From assembly GCA_019828595.1 (NCBI GenBank), contig JAHQRK010000023.1:124001-188000 (forward strand): a DNA stretch of 64,000 nucleotides. The letters are read 5' to 3'. Below are positions 46,694-56,638 of the stretch, piece after piece (position 1 is the first letter of the stretch; each line of letters begins with the position of its first letter). The DNA comes from Aphanomyces cochlioides (Eukaryota; Oomycota; Saprolegniomycetes; Saprolegniales; Verrucalvaceae). Below the pieces are notes generated by a model. It saw only the letters and a list, made by a program, of their open reading frames with translations. It searched no databases and was not told the DNA's origin. The translations under genes were made by a program, and so were the position numbers.

Positions 46694-48521
46694 ATATTGC
46701 ATGGCGTTGGCGCGGAGAAGGGTCTTGAAAATGAACTCTCCATATCGAGGGAGAATGTGGTCGGGTTGGAGGAAGGCGGCAAGTTGGGTAAGGCGCTTGG
46801 GGTCTTCGTAAAAGTTGGATGGCAGGTTGAGATGCTTGGTAGGAAGAATGGACGAGCTGACAGCTGGAGAAGCTCTGATCTTAGCCGATTTCGAAGTCGC
46901 AAGCGCCAACAAGATCGGACTCGAGTCAGGGTGAATTATCCAGTGCCATTCCATCCATTCAGAGCTTGGCGTCGGCAAGTGGAACATGGGAGCATCCTCT
47001 TCAGAAACAATCTCAAACAATCGTGATAACTTGGTCACCAAGATTGAGATCCATTGTTTCGTTGGAGGGACAAAATTGGCTTGGCGGCAGGCAGGGTTGA
47101 TTTTGTCGAACAAGATCGAAGCTGGCCAAACTCGCTGACACGGAGTCAACAAATGCGACAACTTCGTGATGTGAAGCGAAGCCAATACATTGGCTTGGTC
47201 TTGCGTCGATGTAGAGCACTGATCGTATAGGCCTTCGAGTCCAGGCAGATACGAGTTGTGCCAAAGGGGAACATCCAAAGATGAGATGTGATTTGGACAG
47301 CCGTACGGAGTCCAGCGGGATGGGGTGGTGATGGCTTGAATGCATCTGATCATGACAGAGCGGTTGTGTTGTTGCCATAAAGCAAGTGCATGGTGCAGGC
47401 CTAAGCCACCGGACTTCTTCGGCATGAATAGGATCTCCTTTTTGATCAAACGGAGGCCATGGACAGAGGAGGATGGGTTGATTTCTTCACCATGCATAAA
47501 TTGAAGCATGGCCTTGTCGATCTTTTTGGCCAGGTCTTTGTCGGCAGGGACAAAAGCCAGTTGGTACCATAACACAGGCAGACATATGCTGTGCAGGATA
47601 GTGACTTTTCCGGCCATGGTTCGAGCCTTGTAGAGCCACAAAGACAAGCGAGCCACAAACTTCTCAAACACGTAATTGAAACGTGCCAATGGAGAAAGAT
47701 TGGGCGCAACCAAGATACCAAGAGCCTTCACGGGACTGTCGGAAGTAACTTGTAGTGAGGCAAGGTTCCCATTCAACTGGCTGTAGGTCAGAATTTGGGT
47801 CTTGTCTACGTTGAGTCGGAAACCAGACTTGTCGCAAAAGGTTTGAACCAATGCAAGCTGCCGGTGGAGGCACGTCTCATTTGCCGCATAGAGTTGCGAG
47901 TCGTCGGCAAAGTAACTCCCAGTGTGGTAGCGATCCCCACACTTGATGCCATAGTTGGAGTGTTGCCGTAGGAGTTGGCACATCGGTTCCAAAGCGATCA
48001 CAAACAGAAGTGGCGACAGTGGATCACCTTGCAACACACCGCGTGAGATGTGAACTGGCTTGGACAAGAAGCCGTTCACCAAGATGCGAGATTTGCGGCC
48101 CGAGTACAGTACGCGAACCATGTCAACAAAGGTTTCGGGAAAGCCATAGTGACGGAGGACGCGGAGCAAGTACGCGTGGTCCACGCGATCAAAAGCTTTC
48201 TCAAAGTCAAGCAGTGCCACCATCGAGGACGGACTGTGTAGTTTGATGTGGTGCAGCATGTCATCCAGTCGTGCAATATTGGTTTGGATATTGCTTCGAC
48301 GGATAAAGCCTTGCTGGTCCGGGTGGATGATGTGTCGAATGTGGCGCTGGAGTCGATAAGCCAGAATACTCGTCAGGATTTTCACATCCGTGTTGAGTAG
48401 GCTAATGGGCCGATAGTTCTTGGCTTGTGACTTGGGGCCTTTCTTGTGCAGCAACACCAGCGTACTGACAAGTTGCATGGGAGTCAAGCGAGGGTGAGAA
48501 TGGAGCTGGTGTGTGAATAGC
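46694..48521 (-). repeat. 1,828-bp unit of the shortened array
   Basis: ORF2 codons 523-1193 with the 186-bp internal deletion. Its borders are identical to those of the 2,014-bp units. It contains a full RT core. Confidence 0.93.
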
Positions 48522-50582
48522 ATATTGCATGGCGTTGGCGCGGAGAAGGGTCTTGAAAATGAACTCTCCATATCGAGGGAGAATGTGGTCGGGTTGGAGG
48601 AAGGCGGCAAGTTGGGTAAGGCGCTTGGGGTCTTCGTAAAAGTTGGATGGCAGGTTGAGATGCTTGGTAGGAAGAATGGACGAGCTGACAGCTGGAGAAG
48701 CTCTGATCTTAGCCGATTTCGAAGTCGCAAGCGCCAACAAGATCGGACTCGAGTCAGGGTGAATTATCCAGTGCCATTCCATCCATTCAGAGCTTGGCGT
48801 CGGCAAGTGGAACACGGGAGCATCCTCTTCAGAAACAATCTCAAACAATCGTGATAACTTGGTCACCAAGATTGAGATCCATTGTTTCGTTGGAGGGACA
48901 AAATTGGCTTGGCGGCAGGCACGGTTGATTTTGTCGAACAAGATCGAAGCTGGCCAAACTCGCTGACACGGAGTCAACAAATGCGACAACTTCGTGATGT
49001 GAAGCGACGCCAATACATTGGCTTGGTCTTGCGTCGATGTAGAGCACTGATCGTATAGGCCTTCGAGTCCAGGCAGATACGAGTTGTGCCAAAGGGGAAC
49101 ATCCAAAGATGAGATGTGATTTGGACAGCCGTACGGAGTCCAGCGGGATGGGGTGGTGATGGCTTGAATGCATCTGATCATGACAGAGCGGTTGTGTTGT
49201 TGCCATAAAGCAAGTGCATGGTGCAGGCCTAAGCCACCGGACTTCTTCGGCATGAATAGGATCTCCTTTTTGATCAAACGGAGGCCATGGACAGAGGAGG
49301 ATGGGTTGATTTCTTCACCATGCATAAATTGAAGCATGGCCTTGTCGATCTTTTTGGCCAGGTCTTTGTCGGCAGGGACAAAAGCCAGTTGGTACCATAA
49401 CACAGGCAGACATATGCTGTGCAGGATAGTGACTTTTCCGGCCATGGTTCGAGCCTTGTAGAGCCACAAAGACAAGCGAGCCACAAACTTCTCAAACACG
49501 TAATTGAAACGTGCCAATGGAGAAAGATTGGGCGCAACCAAGATACCAAGAGCCTTCACGGGACTGTCGGAAGTAACTTGTAGTGAGGCAAGGTTCCCAT
49601 TCAACTGGCTGTAGGTCAGAATTTGGGTCTTGTCTACGTTGAGTCGGAAACCAGACTTGTCGCAAAAGGTTTGAACCAATGCAAGCTGCCGGTGGAGGCA
49701 CGTCTCATTTGCAGCATAGAGTTGCGAGTCGTCGGCAAAGTAACTCCCAGTGTGGTAGCGATCCCCACACTTGATGCCATAGTTGGAGTGTTGCCGTAGG
49801 AGTTGGCACATCGGTTCCAAAGCGATCACAAACAGAAGTGGCGACAGTGGATCACCTTGCAACACACCGCGTGAGATGTGAACTGGCTTGGACAAGAAGC
49901 CGTTCACCAAGATGCGAGATTTGCGGCCCGAGTACAGTACGCGAACCATGTCAACAAAGGTTTCGGGAAAGCCATAGTGACGGAGGACGCGGAGCAAGTA
50001 CGCGTGGTCCACGCGATCAAAAGCTTTCTCAAAGTCAAGCAGTGCCACCATCGAGGACGGACTGTGTAGTTTGATGTGGTGCAGCATGTCATCCAGTCGT
50101 GCAATATTGGTTTGGATATTGCTTCGACGGATAAAGCCTTGCTGGTCCGGGTGGATGATGTGTCGAATGTGGCGCTGGAGTCGATAAGCCAGAATACTCG
50201 TCAGGATTTTCACATCCGTGTTGAGTAGGCTAATGGGCCGATAGTTCTTGGCCTGTGACTTGGGGCCTTTCTTGTGCAGCAACACCAGCGTACTGACAAG
50301 TTGCATGGGAGTCAAGCGAGGGTGAGAATGGAGCTGGTGTGTGAATAGCAGCTCCAATACCAACGACCACTTGTGAGGTGCAAGTTTGAGGACTTCGAAT
50401 GGCAGAGCGTTGGGACCTGGCGCTGAGTTCGAACTGCTGTGTCGAATAGCATGATAGAACTCGTTGGCGCGCAAGGGAGCCGACAGCTCTTTCTGGGCTT
50501 GCTCTGGCAGTTGCTTGTGTCGAGTCAATGGGGTCAGAAATGACGACACTTCGTCTCCAGATCGCTGCACCTCGGGAGCTGC
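48522..50582 (-). pseudogene. LINE ORF2 residues 445-1193 at the upstream end of array K
   Basis: The only array segment that continues upstream of codon 523 without a repeat junction. It reads from AAPEVQRSGDEVSSFLTPL through the RT core (with the 186-bp deletion) to NAMQY. At 50582/50583 it joins in frame to codon 903 of a further ORF2 piece (…HHALAL|AAPEVQ…), so it is the downstream half of an in-frame tandem duplication. Confidence 0.88.
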
Positions 50583-51227
50583 TAAAGCAAGTGCATGGTG
50601 CAGGCCTAATCCACCGGACTTCTTCGGCATGAATAGGATCTCCTTTTTGATCAAACGGAGGCCATGGACAGAGGAGGATGGGTTGATTTCTTCACCATGC
50701 ATAAATTGAAGCATGGCCTTGTCGATCTTTTTGGCCAGGTCTTTGTCGGCAGGGACAAAAGCCAGTTGGTACCATAACACAGGCAGACATATGCTGTGCA
50801 GGATAGTGACTTTTCCGGCCATGGTTCGAGCCTTGTAGAGCCACAAAGACAAGCGAGCCACAAACTTCTCAAACACGTAATTGAAACGTGCCAATGGAGA
50901 AAGATTGGGCGCAACCAAGATACCAAGAGCCTTCACGGGACTGTCGGAAGTAACTTGTAGTGAGGCAAGGTTCCCATTCAACTGGCTGTAGGTCAGAATT
51001 TGGGTCTTGTCTACGTTGAGTCGGAAACCAGACTTGTCGCAAAAGGTTTGAACCAATGCAAGCTGCCGGTGGAGGCACGTCTCATTTGCAGCATAGAGTT
51101 GCGAGTCGTCGGCAAAGTAACTCCCAGTGTGGTAGCGATCCCCACACTTGATGCCATAGTTGGAGTGTTGCCGTAGGAGTTGGCACATCGGTTCCAAAGC
51201 GATCACAAACAGAAGTGGCGACAGTGG
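50583..51227 (-). pseudogene. LINE ORF2 residues ~689-903, upstream half of in-frame duplication
   Basis: Runs from LSPLLFVIALEPM through FADD to GLGLHHALAL, then joins in frame to AAPEVQRS of the next copy. The duplicated unit would be 1,377 bp (459 codons). It is cut at 51227 by the 3' tail of copy L (target CCACTGTCGCC), just after the RGVLQGDP motif. Confidence 0.87.
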
Positions 51228-51373
51228 TTAAATGAGTTGTATTAACCTTATTTTTGAGCAAAGGCCCTAATGACTTACTAATTTGCCTCGTACTGTATAA
51301 ATAGAACTTGGAAAACAGAATATGGCAAAGTGGTCATTGAACAGGAGATGAAGTGAGTGAGCCGTCAGCTCAC

Positions 51374-52358
51374 TCATGAAACGACACTGTCAGGAATGGC
51401 GTGTTGACGTAACCAGGGGTCCGAAGATAGATGCTTGAGCACATTGAATACCTTGGTGTATCCCTTCTTGAGAGGGAGATCAACCAAGAGCTGTTGTAGA
51501 TGTAGCTTGATCAAAGAGGCAGCATGAATGGCAACTTCCATCGGACTCTTCGCTGTGAGGTCGGGTCGAAAGGTGCGATCGGCACGTTGGAGCCATATTT
51601 GATAATACACGCAGGCTCGGACAATCGGCCAGATCTTCAGATAGCCACGGATGTAGTATCCATCGGACGGCTTGGGCGTCTCGTAGAACATTTCCAGACA
51701 CGTGGACGGAAAGGAACACTCGAGCAGTCGCTGGATTGTCTTGAAGAAATACCAAACAGATTGACCATATCCACAAGAGAACAGGAAATGCTCGTACGTC
51801 TCATTGACACGACAGAAGACACACGTCGGCTTGGGGTCTTGGTACTGAAACAGATATTGCATGGCGTTGGCGCGGAGAAGGGTCTTGAAAATGAACTCTC
51901 CATATCGAGGGAGAATGTGGTCGGGTTGGAGGAAGGCGGCAAGTTGGGTAAGGCGCTTGGGGTCTTCGTAAAAGTTGGATGGCAGGTTGAGATGCTTGGT
52001 AGGAAGAATGGACGAGCTGACAGCTGGAGAAGCTCTGATCTTAGCCGATTTCGAAGTCGCAAGCGCCAACAAGATCGGACTCGAGTCAGGGTGAATTATC
52101 CAGTGCCATTCCATCCATTCAGAGCTTGGCGTCGGCAAGTGGAACACGGGAGCATCCTCTTCAGAAACAATCTCAAACAATCGTGATAACTTGGTCACCA
52201 AGATTGAGATCCATTGTTTCGTTGGAGGGACAAAATTGGCTTGGCGGCAGGCAGGGTTGATTTTGTCGAACAAGATCGAAGCTGGCCAAACTCGCTGACA
52301 CGGAGTCAACAAATGCGACAACTTCGTGATGTGAAGCGAAGCCAATACATTGGCTTGG
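51374..52358 (-). pseudogene. LINE ORF2 C-terminus of copy L
   Basis: Residues from about 1026 (LASLHITKLS) to 1352 (AIPDSVVS), with the zf-RVT finger. Continues upstream at 59740 across N. Confidence 0.88.
52342..52358 (-). repeat. Target-site duplication of copy N (3' side)
   Basis: 17 bp CCAATACATTGGCTTGG, repeated at 59740-59756. Confidence 0.93.
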
Positions 52359-52504
52359 TTAAATGAGTTGTATTAACCTTATTTTTGAGCAAAGGCCCTA
52401 ATGACTTACTAATTTGCCTCGTACTGTATAAATAGAACTTGGAAAACAGAATATGGCAAAGTGGTCATTGAACAGGAGATGAAGTGAGTGAGCCGTCAGC
52501 TCAC
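52359..52504 (-). other. 3'UTR and tail of copy N
   Basis: From the ORF2 stop: hairpin TGAGTGAGC-TGACG-GCTCACTCA (9-bp stem containing the TGA stop), a stretch ending in GTACGAGGCAAATT, then AAAAATAAGG and the terminal GGTTAATACAACTCATTTAA(CC). There is no poly(A) or simple repeat at the end. Confidence 0.88.
52411..52424 (-). repeat. 14-nt inverted match to the element's 5' end (3' copy)
   Basis: AATTTGCCTCGTAC on the plus strand, i.e. GTACGAGGCAAATT in the element's sense. It is the exact reverse complement of the 5'UTR segment at 59718-59731. It is conserved in the 3' tails I checked. Confidence 0.85.
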
Positions 52505-52506
52505 TC
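52484..52506 (-). other. Stop-codon hairpin of ORF2 (copy N)
   Basis: In the element's sense TGAGTGAGC, loop TGACG, GCTCACTCA. The TGA stop of ORF2 is the foot of the stem. In copy D the same place has a 10-bp stem with loop AAC. The region varies in length among copies while stem-forming ability is mostly kept. Confidence 0.75.
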
Positions 52507-55500
52507 ATGAAACGACGCTGTCAGGAATGGCGTGTTGACGTAACCAGGGGTCCGAAGATAGATGCTTGAGCACATTGAATACCTTGGTGTATCCCTTCTT
52601 GAGAGGGAGATCAACCAGGAGCTGTTGTAGATGTAGCTTGATCAAAGAGGCAGCATGAATGGCAACTTCCATCGGACTCTTCGCTGTGAGGTCGGGTCGA
52701 AAGGTGCGATCGGCACGTTGGAGCCATATTTGATAATACACGCAGGCTCGGACAATCGGCCAGATCTTCAGATAGCCACGGATGTAGTATCCATCGGACG
52801 GCTTGGACGTCTCGTAGAACATTTCCAGACACGTGGACGGAAAGGAACACTCGAGCAGTCGCTGGATTGTCTTGAAGGAATACCAAACAGATTGACCATA
52901 TCCACAAGAGAACAGGAAATGCTCGTACGTCTCATTGACACGACAGAAGACACACGTCGGCTTGGGGTCTTGGTACTGAAACAGATATTGCATGGCGTTG
53001 GCGCGGAGAAGGGTCTTGAAAATGAACTCTCCATATCGAGGGAGAATGTGGTCGGGTTGGAGGAAGGCGGCAAGTTGGGTAAGGCGCTTGGGGTCTTCGT
53101 AAAAGTTGGATGGCAGGTTGAGATGCTTGGTAGGAAGAATGGACGAGCTGACAGCTGGAGAAGCTCTGATCTTAGCCGATTTCGAAGTCGCAAGCGCCAA
53201 CAAGATCGGACTCGAGTCAGGGTGTATCATCCAGTGCCATTCCATCCATTCAGAGCTTGGCGTCGGCAAGTGGAACACGGGAGCATCCTCTTCAGAAACA
53301 ATCTCAAACAATCGTGATAACTTGGTCACCAAGATTGAGATCCATTGTTTCGTTGGAGGGACAAAATTGGCTTGGCGGCAGGCACGGTTGATTTTGTCGA
53401 ACAAGATCGAAGCTGGCCAAACTCGCTGACACGGAGTCAACAAATGCGACAACTTCGTGATGTGAAGCGAAGCCAATACATTGGCTTGGTCTTGCGTCGA
53501 TGTAGAGCACTGATCGTATAGGTCTTCGAGTCCAGGCAGATACGAGTTGTGCCAAAGGGGAACATCCAAAGATGAGATGTGATTTGGACAGCCGTACGGA
53601 GTCCAGCGGGATTCAAACCAGCTACTCAATAAGGCTTTCCACATTGGAGTGATATTGGGATTCTTGTACAGTTGTCTGATGAATGCAGAAGAGCCATTTG
53701 CCAAGAGGAGATCTCGGGGGGAACCCCATGGATGAAAAGCCTTCTCGAGGAGAGTATAGCCCGGCGTAATCCAGGCGGACATGGCAGACTTGCGGGGTGG
53801 GGTGGTGATGGCTTGAATGCATCTGATCATGACAGAGCGGTTGTGTTGTTGCCATAAAGCAAGTGCATGGTGCAGGCCTAAGCCACCGGACTTCTTCGGC
53901 ATGAATAGGATCTCCTTTTTGATCAAACGGAGGCCATGGACAGAGGAGGATGGGTTGATTTCTTCACCATGCATAAATTGAAGCATGGCCTTGTCGATCT
54001 TTTTGGCCAGGTCTTTGTCGGCAGGGACAAAAGCCAGTTGGTACCATAACACAGGCAGACATATGCTGTGCAGGATAGTGACTTTTCCGGCCATGGTTCG
54101 AGCCTTGTAGAGCCACAAAGACAAGCGAGCCACAAACTTCTCAAACACGTAATTGAAACGTGCCAATGGAGAAAGATTGGGCGCAACCAAGATACCAAGA
54201 GCTTTCACGGGACTGTCGGAAGTAACTTGTAGTGAGGCAAGGTTCCCATTCAACTGGCTGTAGGTCAGAATTTGGGTCTTGTCTACGTTGAGTCGGAAAC
54301 CAGACTTGTCGCAAAAGGTTTGAACCAATGCAAGCTGCCGGTGGAGGCACGTCTCATTTGCAGCATAGAGTTGCGAGTCGTCGGCAAAGTAACTCCCAGT
54401 GTGGTAGCGATCCCCACACTTGATGCCATAGTTGGAGTGTTGCCGTAGGAGTTGGCACATCGGTTCCAAAGCGATCACAAACAGAAGTGGCGACAGTGGA
54501 TCACCTTCCAACACACCGCGTGAGATGTGAACTGGCTTGGACAAGAAGCCGTTCACCAAGATGCGAGACTTGCGGCCCGAGTACAGTACGCGAACCATGT
54601 CAACAAAGGTTTCGGGAAAGCCATAGTGACGGAGGACGCGGAGCAAGTACGCGTGGTCCACGCGATCAAAAGCTTTCTCAAAGTCAAGCAGTGCCACCAT
54701 CGAGGACGGACTGTGTAGTTTGATGTGGTGCAGCATGTCATCCAGTCGTGCAATATTGGTTTGGATATTGCTTCGACGGATAAAGCCTTGCTGGTCCGGG
54801 TGGATGATGTGTCGAATGTGGCGCTGGAGTCGATAAGCCAGAATACTCGTCAGGATTTTCACATCCGTGTTGAGTAGGCTAATGGGCCGATAGTTCTTGG
54901 CCTGTGACTTGGGGCCTTTCTTGTGCAGCAACACCAGCGTACTGACAAGTTGCATGGGAGTCAAGCGAGGGTGAGAATGGAGCTGGTGTGTGAATAGCAG
55001 CTCCAATACCAACGACCACTTGTGAGGTGCAAGTTTGAGGACTTCGAATGGCAGAGCGTTGGGACCTGGCGCTGAGTTCGAACTGCTGTGTCGAATAGCA
55101 TGATAGAACTCGTTGGCGCGCAAGGGAGCCGACAGCTCTTTCTGGGCTTGCTCTGGCAGTTGCTTGTGTCGAGTCAATGGGGTCAGAAATGACGACACTT
55201 CGTCTCCAGATCGCTGCACCTCGGGAGCTGCAAACAAGTCCTTGTAGTAGTCGACCAGGACGTCAGACATGCCTTGTTGATTGGAGACAACATTTCCATT
55301 GACATCCACCAACTCTTTGAAGACTGTCTTCTTCAAGGGGGTAGGGACAGGGGACATGAAGTGGAACTTGGACGAGCGCTCTGCTTTGTACAAGTGAAGT
55401 TGGAACGCCTGGTCTTGACGAAACTGCTTGTCTCGATCTTGCAGCTCGTGAATTTGCTTTTGAAGGTCTCGCACTCGATCCACCAGCACTGCATCTTGAC

Positions 55501-56563
55501 GCATGTTGGGGACTTGCAAAAGCGAAGCGATCTCGACAGCTAACTTCTTCAACGGCAGACGTTGTTTCTCCAATCGTTGAGAATGGAATTCTTTGAGTTG
55601 GGAGCGGATATCATTGACCAGTATGTCGTAGGCCTTGGAGATATTGTGGAATGTTGGAGACTTGTCCAAAAATCGATCCAGACATCCATGAACAATCTCG
55701 GCCGCTCGTGGTAGACGAAGTAGCCAAGTTGGAGCTTTCCATGATCCAGAGCCATGGCGCAATGTTTGACGCTTTGAGATGATACGACAAGCCACGTGGT
55801 CAGCCTGTGGAACGTGTGGCATGTGCGTCGCCTTCCAATGACGAAGACCCGCCAAGGTGGACGAACAAAATATGTAGTCGAGTCGGTTGGTGAGTGTGGG
55901 ACTTGTGAAGGTTCTTGCCACGGGGTTTTGACGGCGAAACAGATCCACCAGAGACAAACTGTGCATCCATTGTTCCAGTTGAAGGGTGCCGGCCATGGTG
56001 GAGGTACTGGGTCTCAACGAATCCAAAATTTTGTTGAGAGTGCAGTTGAAATCTCCTCCAACAATGTGGAGCGCATGTGGAGGAAAGTCGCGTGGCAATT
56101 CTTCGAAGTAACTTGCTCGTTCTTGGAAGGCTGCCGGCGCATAGATATTGTGGAGAACGACTGTCAGTGGACCCAGAGTACATCGCACTTGTAGATAACG
56201 ACCACGAAGCACTGGGCTGTCATGAGGGACTTGAGTGGCGTTCTTCAAAGGAGAGTGAGGATGTATCAACGTAGCCAGACCTCCAGTGGCTGGCGACGTG
56301 GATACTTCAGGGTAAATAGGCTCTTCAAAGAACAAAGAGCCTTCGTGGTTTGTGATGCGTTGCCAATGGAACGCAACACGGTCGTGGAGACTTGGCGTGC
56401 GGAAACGGGTTTCTTGGATAAAGGAAACGTCGTGAACACTTGATAGTTTGTCGAGGATGTACCGATGGCTGTTGGAGAAGCCATTGGTGTTGAGGGAGAT
56501 GATTTGTGGGTCCCAGTCCACGAGTTCAGTTGGGACATCGGAGAAGTTGTTGTCAATCATCAC
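52505..56563 (-). CDS. LINE ORF2 polyprotein of copy N, open but with Q686E in RT
   Basis: 1352 codons (MMIDNNFSDV... to AIPDSVVS). The endonuclease motifs (ISLNTNG, FIQETR, GGDFNC, RLDYIF, ADH), RT motifs (NYRPISLLN, LLDFEKAFD, FADD) and CCHC finger are in place. However, the RT motif reads RGVLEGDPLSP instead of RGVLQGDPLSP: CAA became GAA, seen as CTTCCAAC on the plus strand near 54508. The glutamine of this block is strongly conserved in reverse transcriptases and lies at the template/dNTP site, so activity is probably reduced. Residue 179 after GGDFNCTLNK is Ile instead of Asp. Every other copy that I checked has Q. Confidence 0.94.
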   Translation of the reverse strand: MMIDNNFSDVPTELVDWDPQIISLNTNGFSNSHRYILDKLSSVHDVSFIQETRFRTPSLHDRVAFHWQRITNHEGSLFFEEPIYPEVSTSPATGGLATLIHPHSPLKNATQVPHDSPVLRGRYLQVRCTLGPLTVVLHNIYAPAAFQERASYFEELPRDFPPHALHIVGGDFNCTLNKILDSLRPSTSTMAGTLQLEQWMHSLSLVDLFRRQNPVARTFTSPTLTNRLDYIFCSSTLAGLRHWKATHMPHVPQADHVACRIISKRQTLRHGSGSWKAPTWLLRLPRAAEIVHGCLDRFLDKSPTFHNISKAYDILVNDIRSQLKEFHSQRLEKQRLPLKKLAVEIASLLQVPNMRQDAVLVDRVRDLQKQIHELQDRDKQFRQDQAFQLHLYKAERSSKFHFMSPVPTPLKKTVFKELVDVNGNVVSNQQGMSDVLVDYYKDLFAAPEVQRSGDEVSSFLTPLTRHKQLPEQAQKELSAPLRANEFYHAIRHSSSNSAPGPNALPFEVLKLAPHKWSLVLELLFTHQLHSHPRLTPMQLVSTLVLLHKKGPKSQAKNYRPISLLNTDVKILTSILAYRLQRHIRHIIHPDQQGFIRRSNIQTNIARLDDMLHHIKLHSPSSMVALLDFEKAFDRVDHAYLLRVLRHYGFPETFVDMVRVLYSGRKSRILVNGFLSKPVHISRGVLEGDPLSPLLFVIALEPMCQLLRQHSNYGIKCGDRYHTGSYFADDSQLYAANETCLHRQLALVQTFCDKSGFRLNVDKTQILTYSQLNGNLASLQVTSDSPVKALGILVAPNLSPLARFNYVFEKFVARLSLWLYKARTMAGKVTILHSICLPVLWYQLAFVPADKDLAKKIDKAMLQFMHGEEINPSSSVHGLRLIKKEILFMPKKSGGLGLHHALALWQQHNRSVMIRCIQAITTPPRKSAMSAWITPGYTLLEKAFHPWGSPRDLLLANGSSAFIRQLYKNPNITPMWKALLSSWFESRWTPYGCPNHISSLDVPLWHNSYLPGLEDLYDQCSTSTQDQANVLASLHITKLSHLLTPCQRVWPASILFDKINRACRQANFVPPTKQWISILVTKLSRLFEIVSEEDAPVFHLPTPSSEWMEWHWMIHPDSSPILLALATSKSAKIRASPAVSSSILPTKHLNLPSNFYEDPKRLTQLAAFLQPDHILPRYGEFIFKTLLRANAMQYLFQYQDPKPTCVFCRVNETYEHFLFSCGYGQSVWYSFKTIQRLLECSFPSTCLEMFYETSKPSDGYYIRGYLKIWPIVRACVYYQIWLQRADRTFRPDLTAKSPMEVAIHAASLIKLHLQQLLVDLPLKKGYTKVFNVLKHLSSDPWLRQHAIPDSVVS

Positions 56564-56638
56564 GAGTACAGATGAAAATGAGTAGAATGGAGGGGTCAGA
56601 GGGGAGGTTGAAATGGATTGAAGCAGGGGATAGAAGCC
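56564..56638 (-). other. 75-nt spacer between ORF1 and ORF2
   Basis: The same length in N, D and G. It is pyrimidine-rich in the element's sense (CTTCTATCCCCTGCTTCAAT..., TCCCCTCTGACCCCTCC). There is no ATG before the ORF2 start. It could help reinitiation or internal initiation on a bicistronic RNA; this is inference. Confidence 0.6.

Larger units (their letters stand above)
44241..50582 (-). mobile_element. LINE copy K with a shortened tandem array
   Basis: 3' tail at 44241, ORF2 C-terminus ending IIPNSVVS, then repeat junctions at 46693/46694 and 48521/48522 with exactly the same breakpoint as the 2,014-bp array. All three ORF2 stretches carry the same in-frame 186-bp deletion (ITTP|SRWTPYG), giving 1,828-bp units. 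It extends upstream to codon 445 (AAPEVQRS) at 50582. The shared breakpoint and the GAGATTTGCGG variant tie it to the right side of the H' array. Confidence 0.85.
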
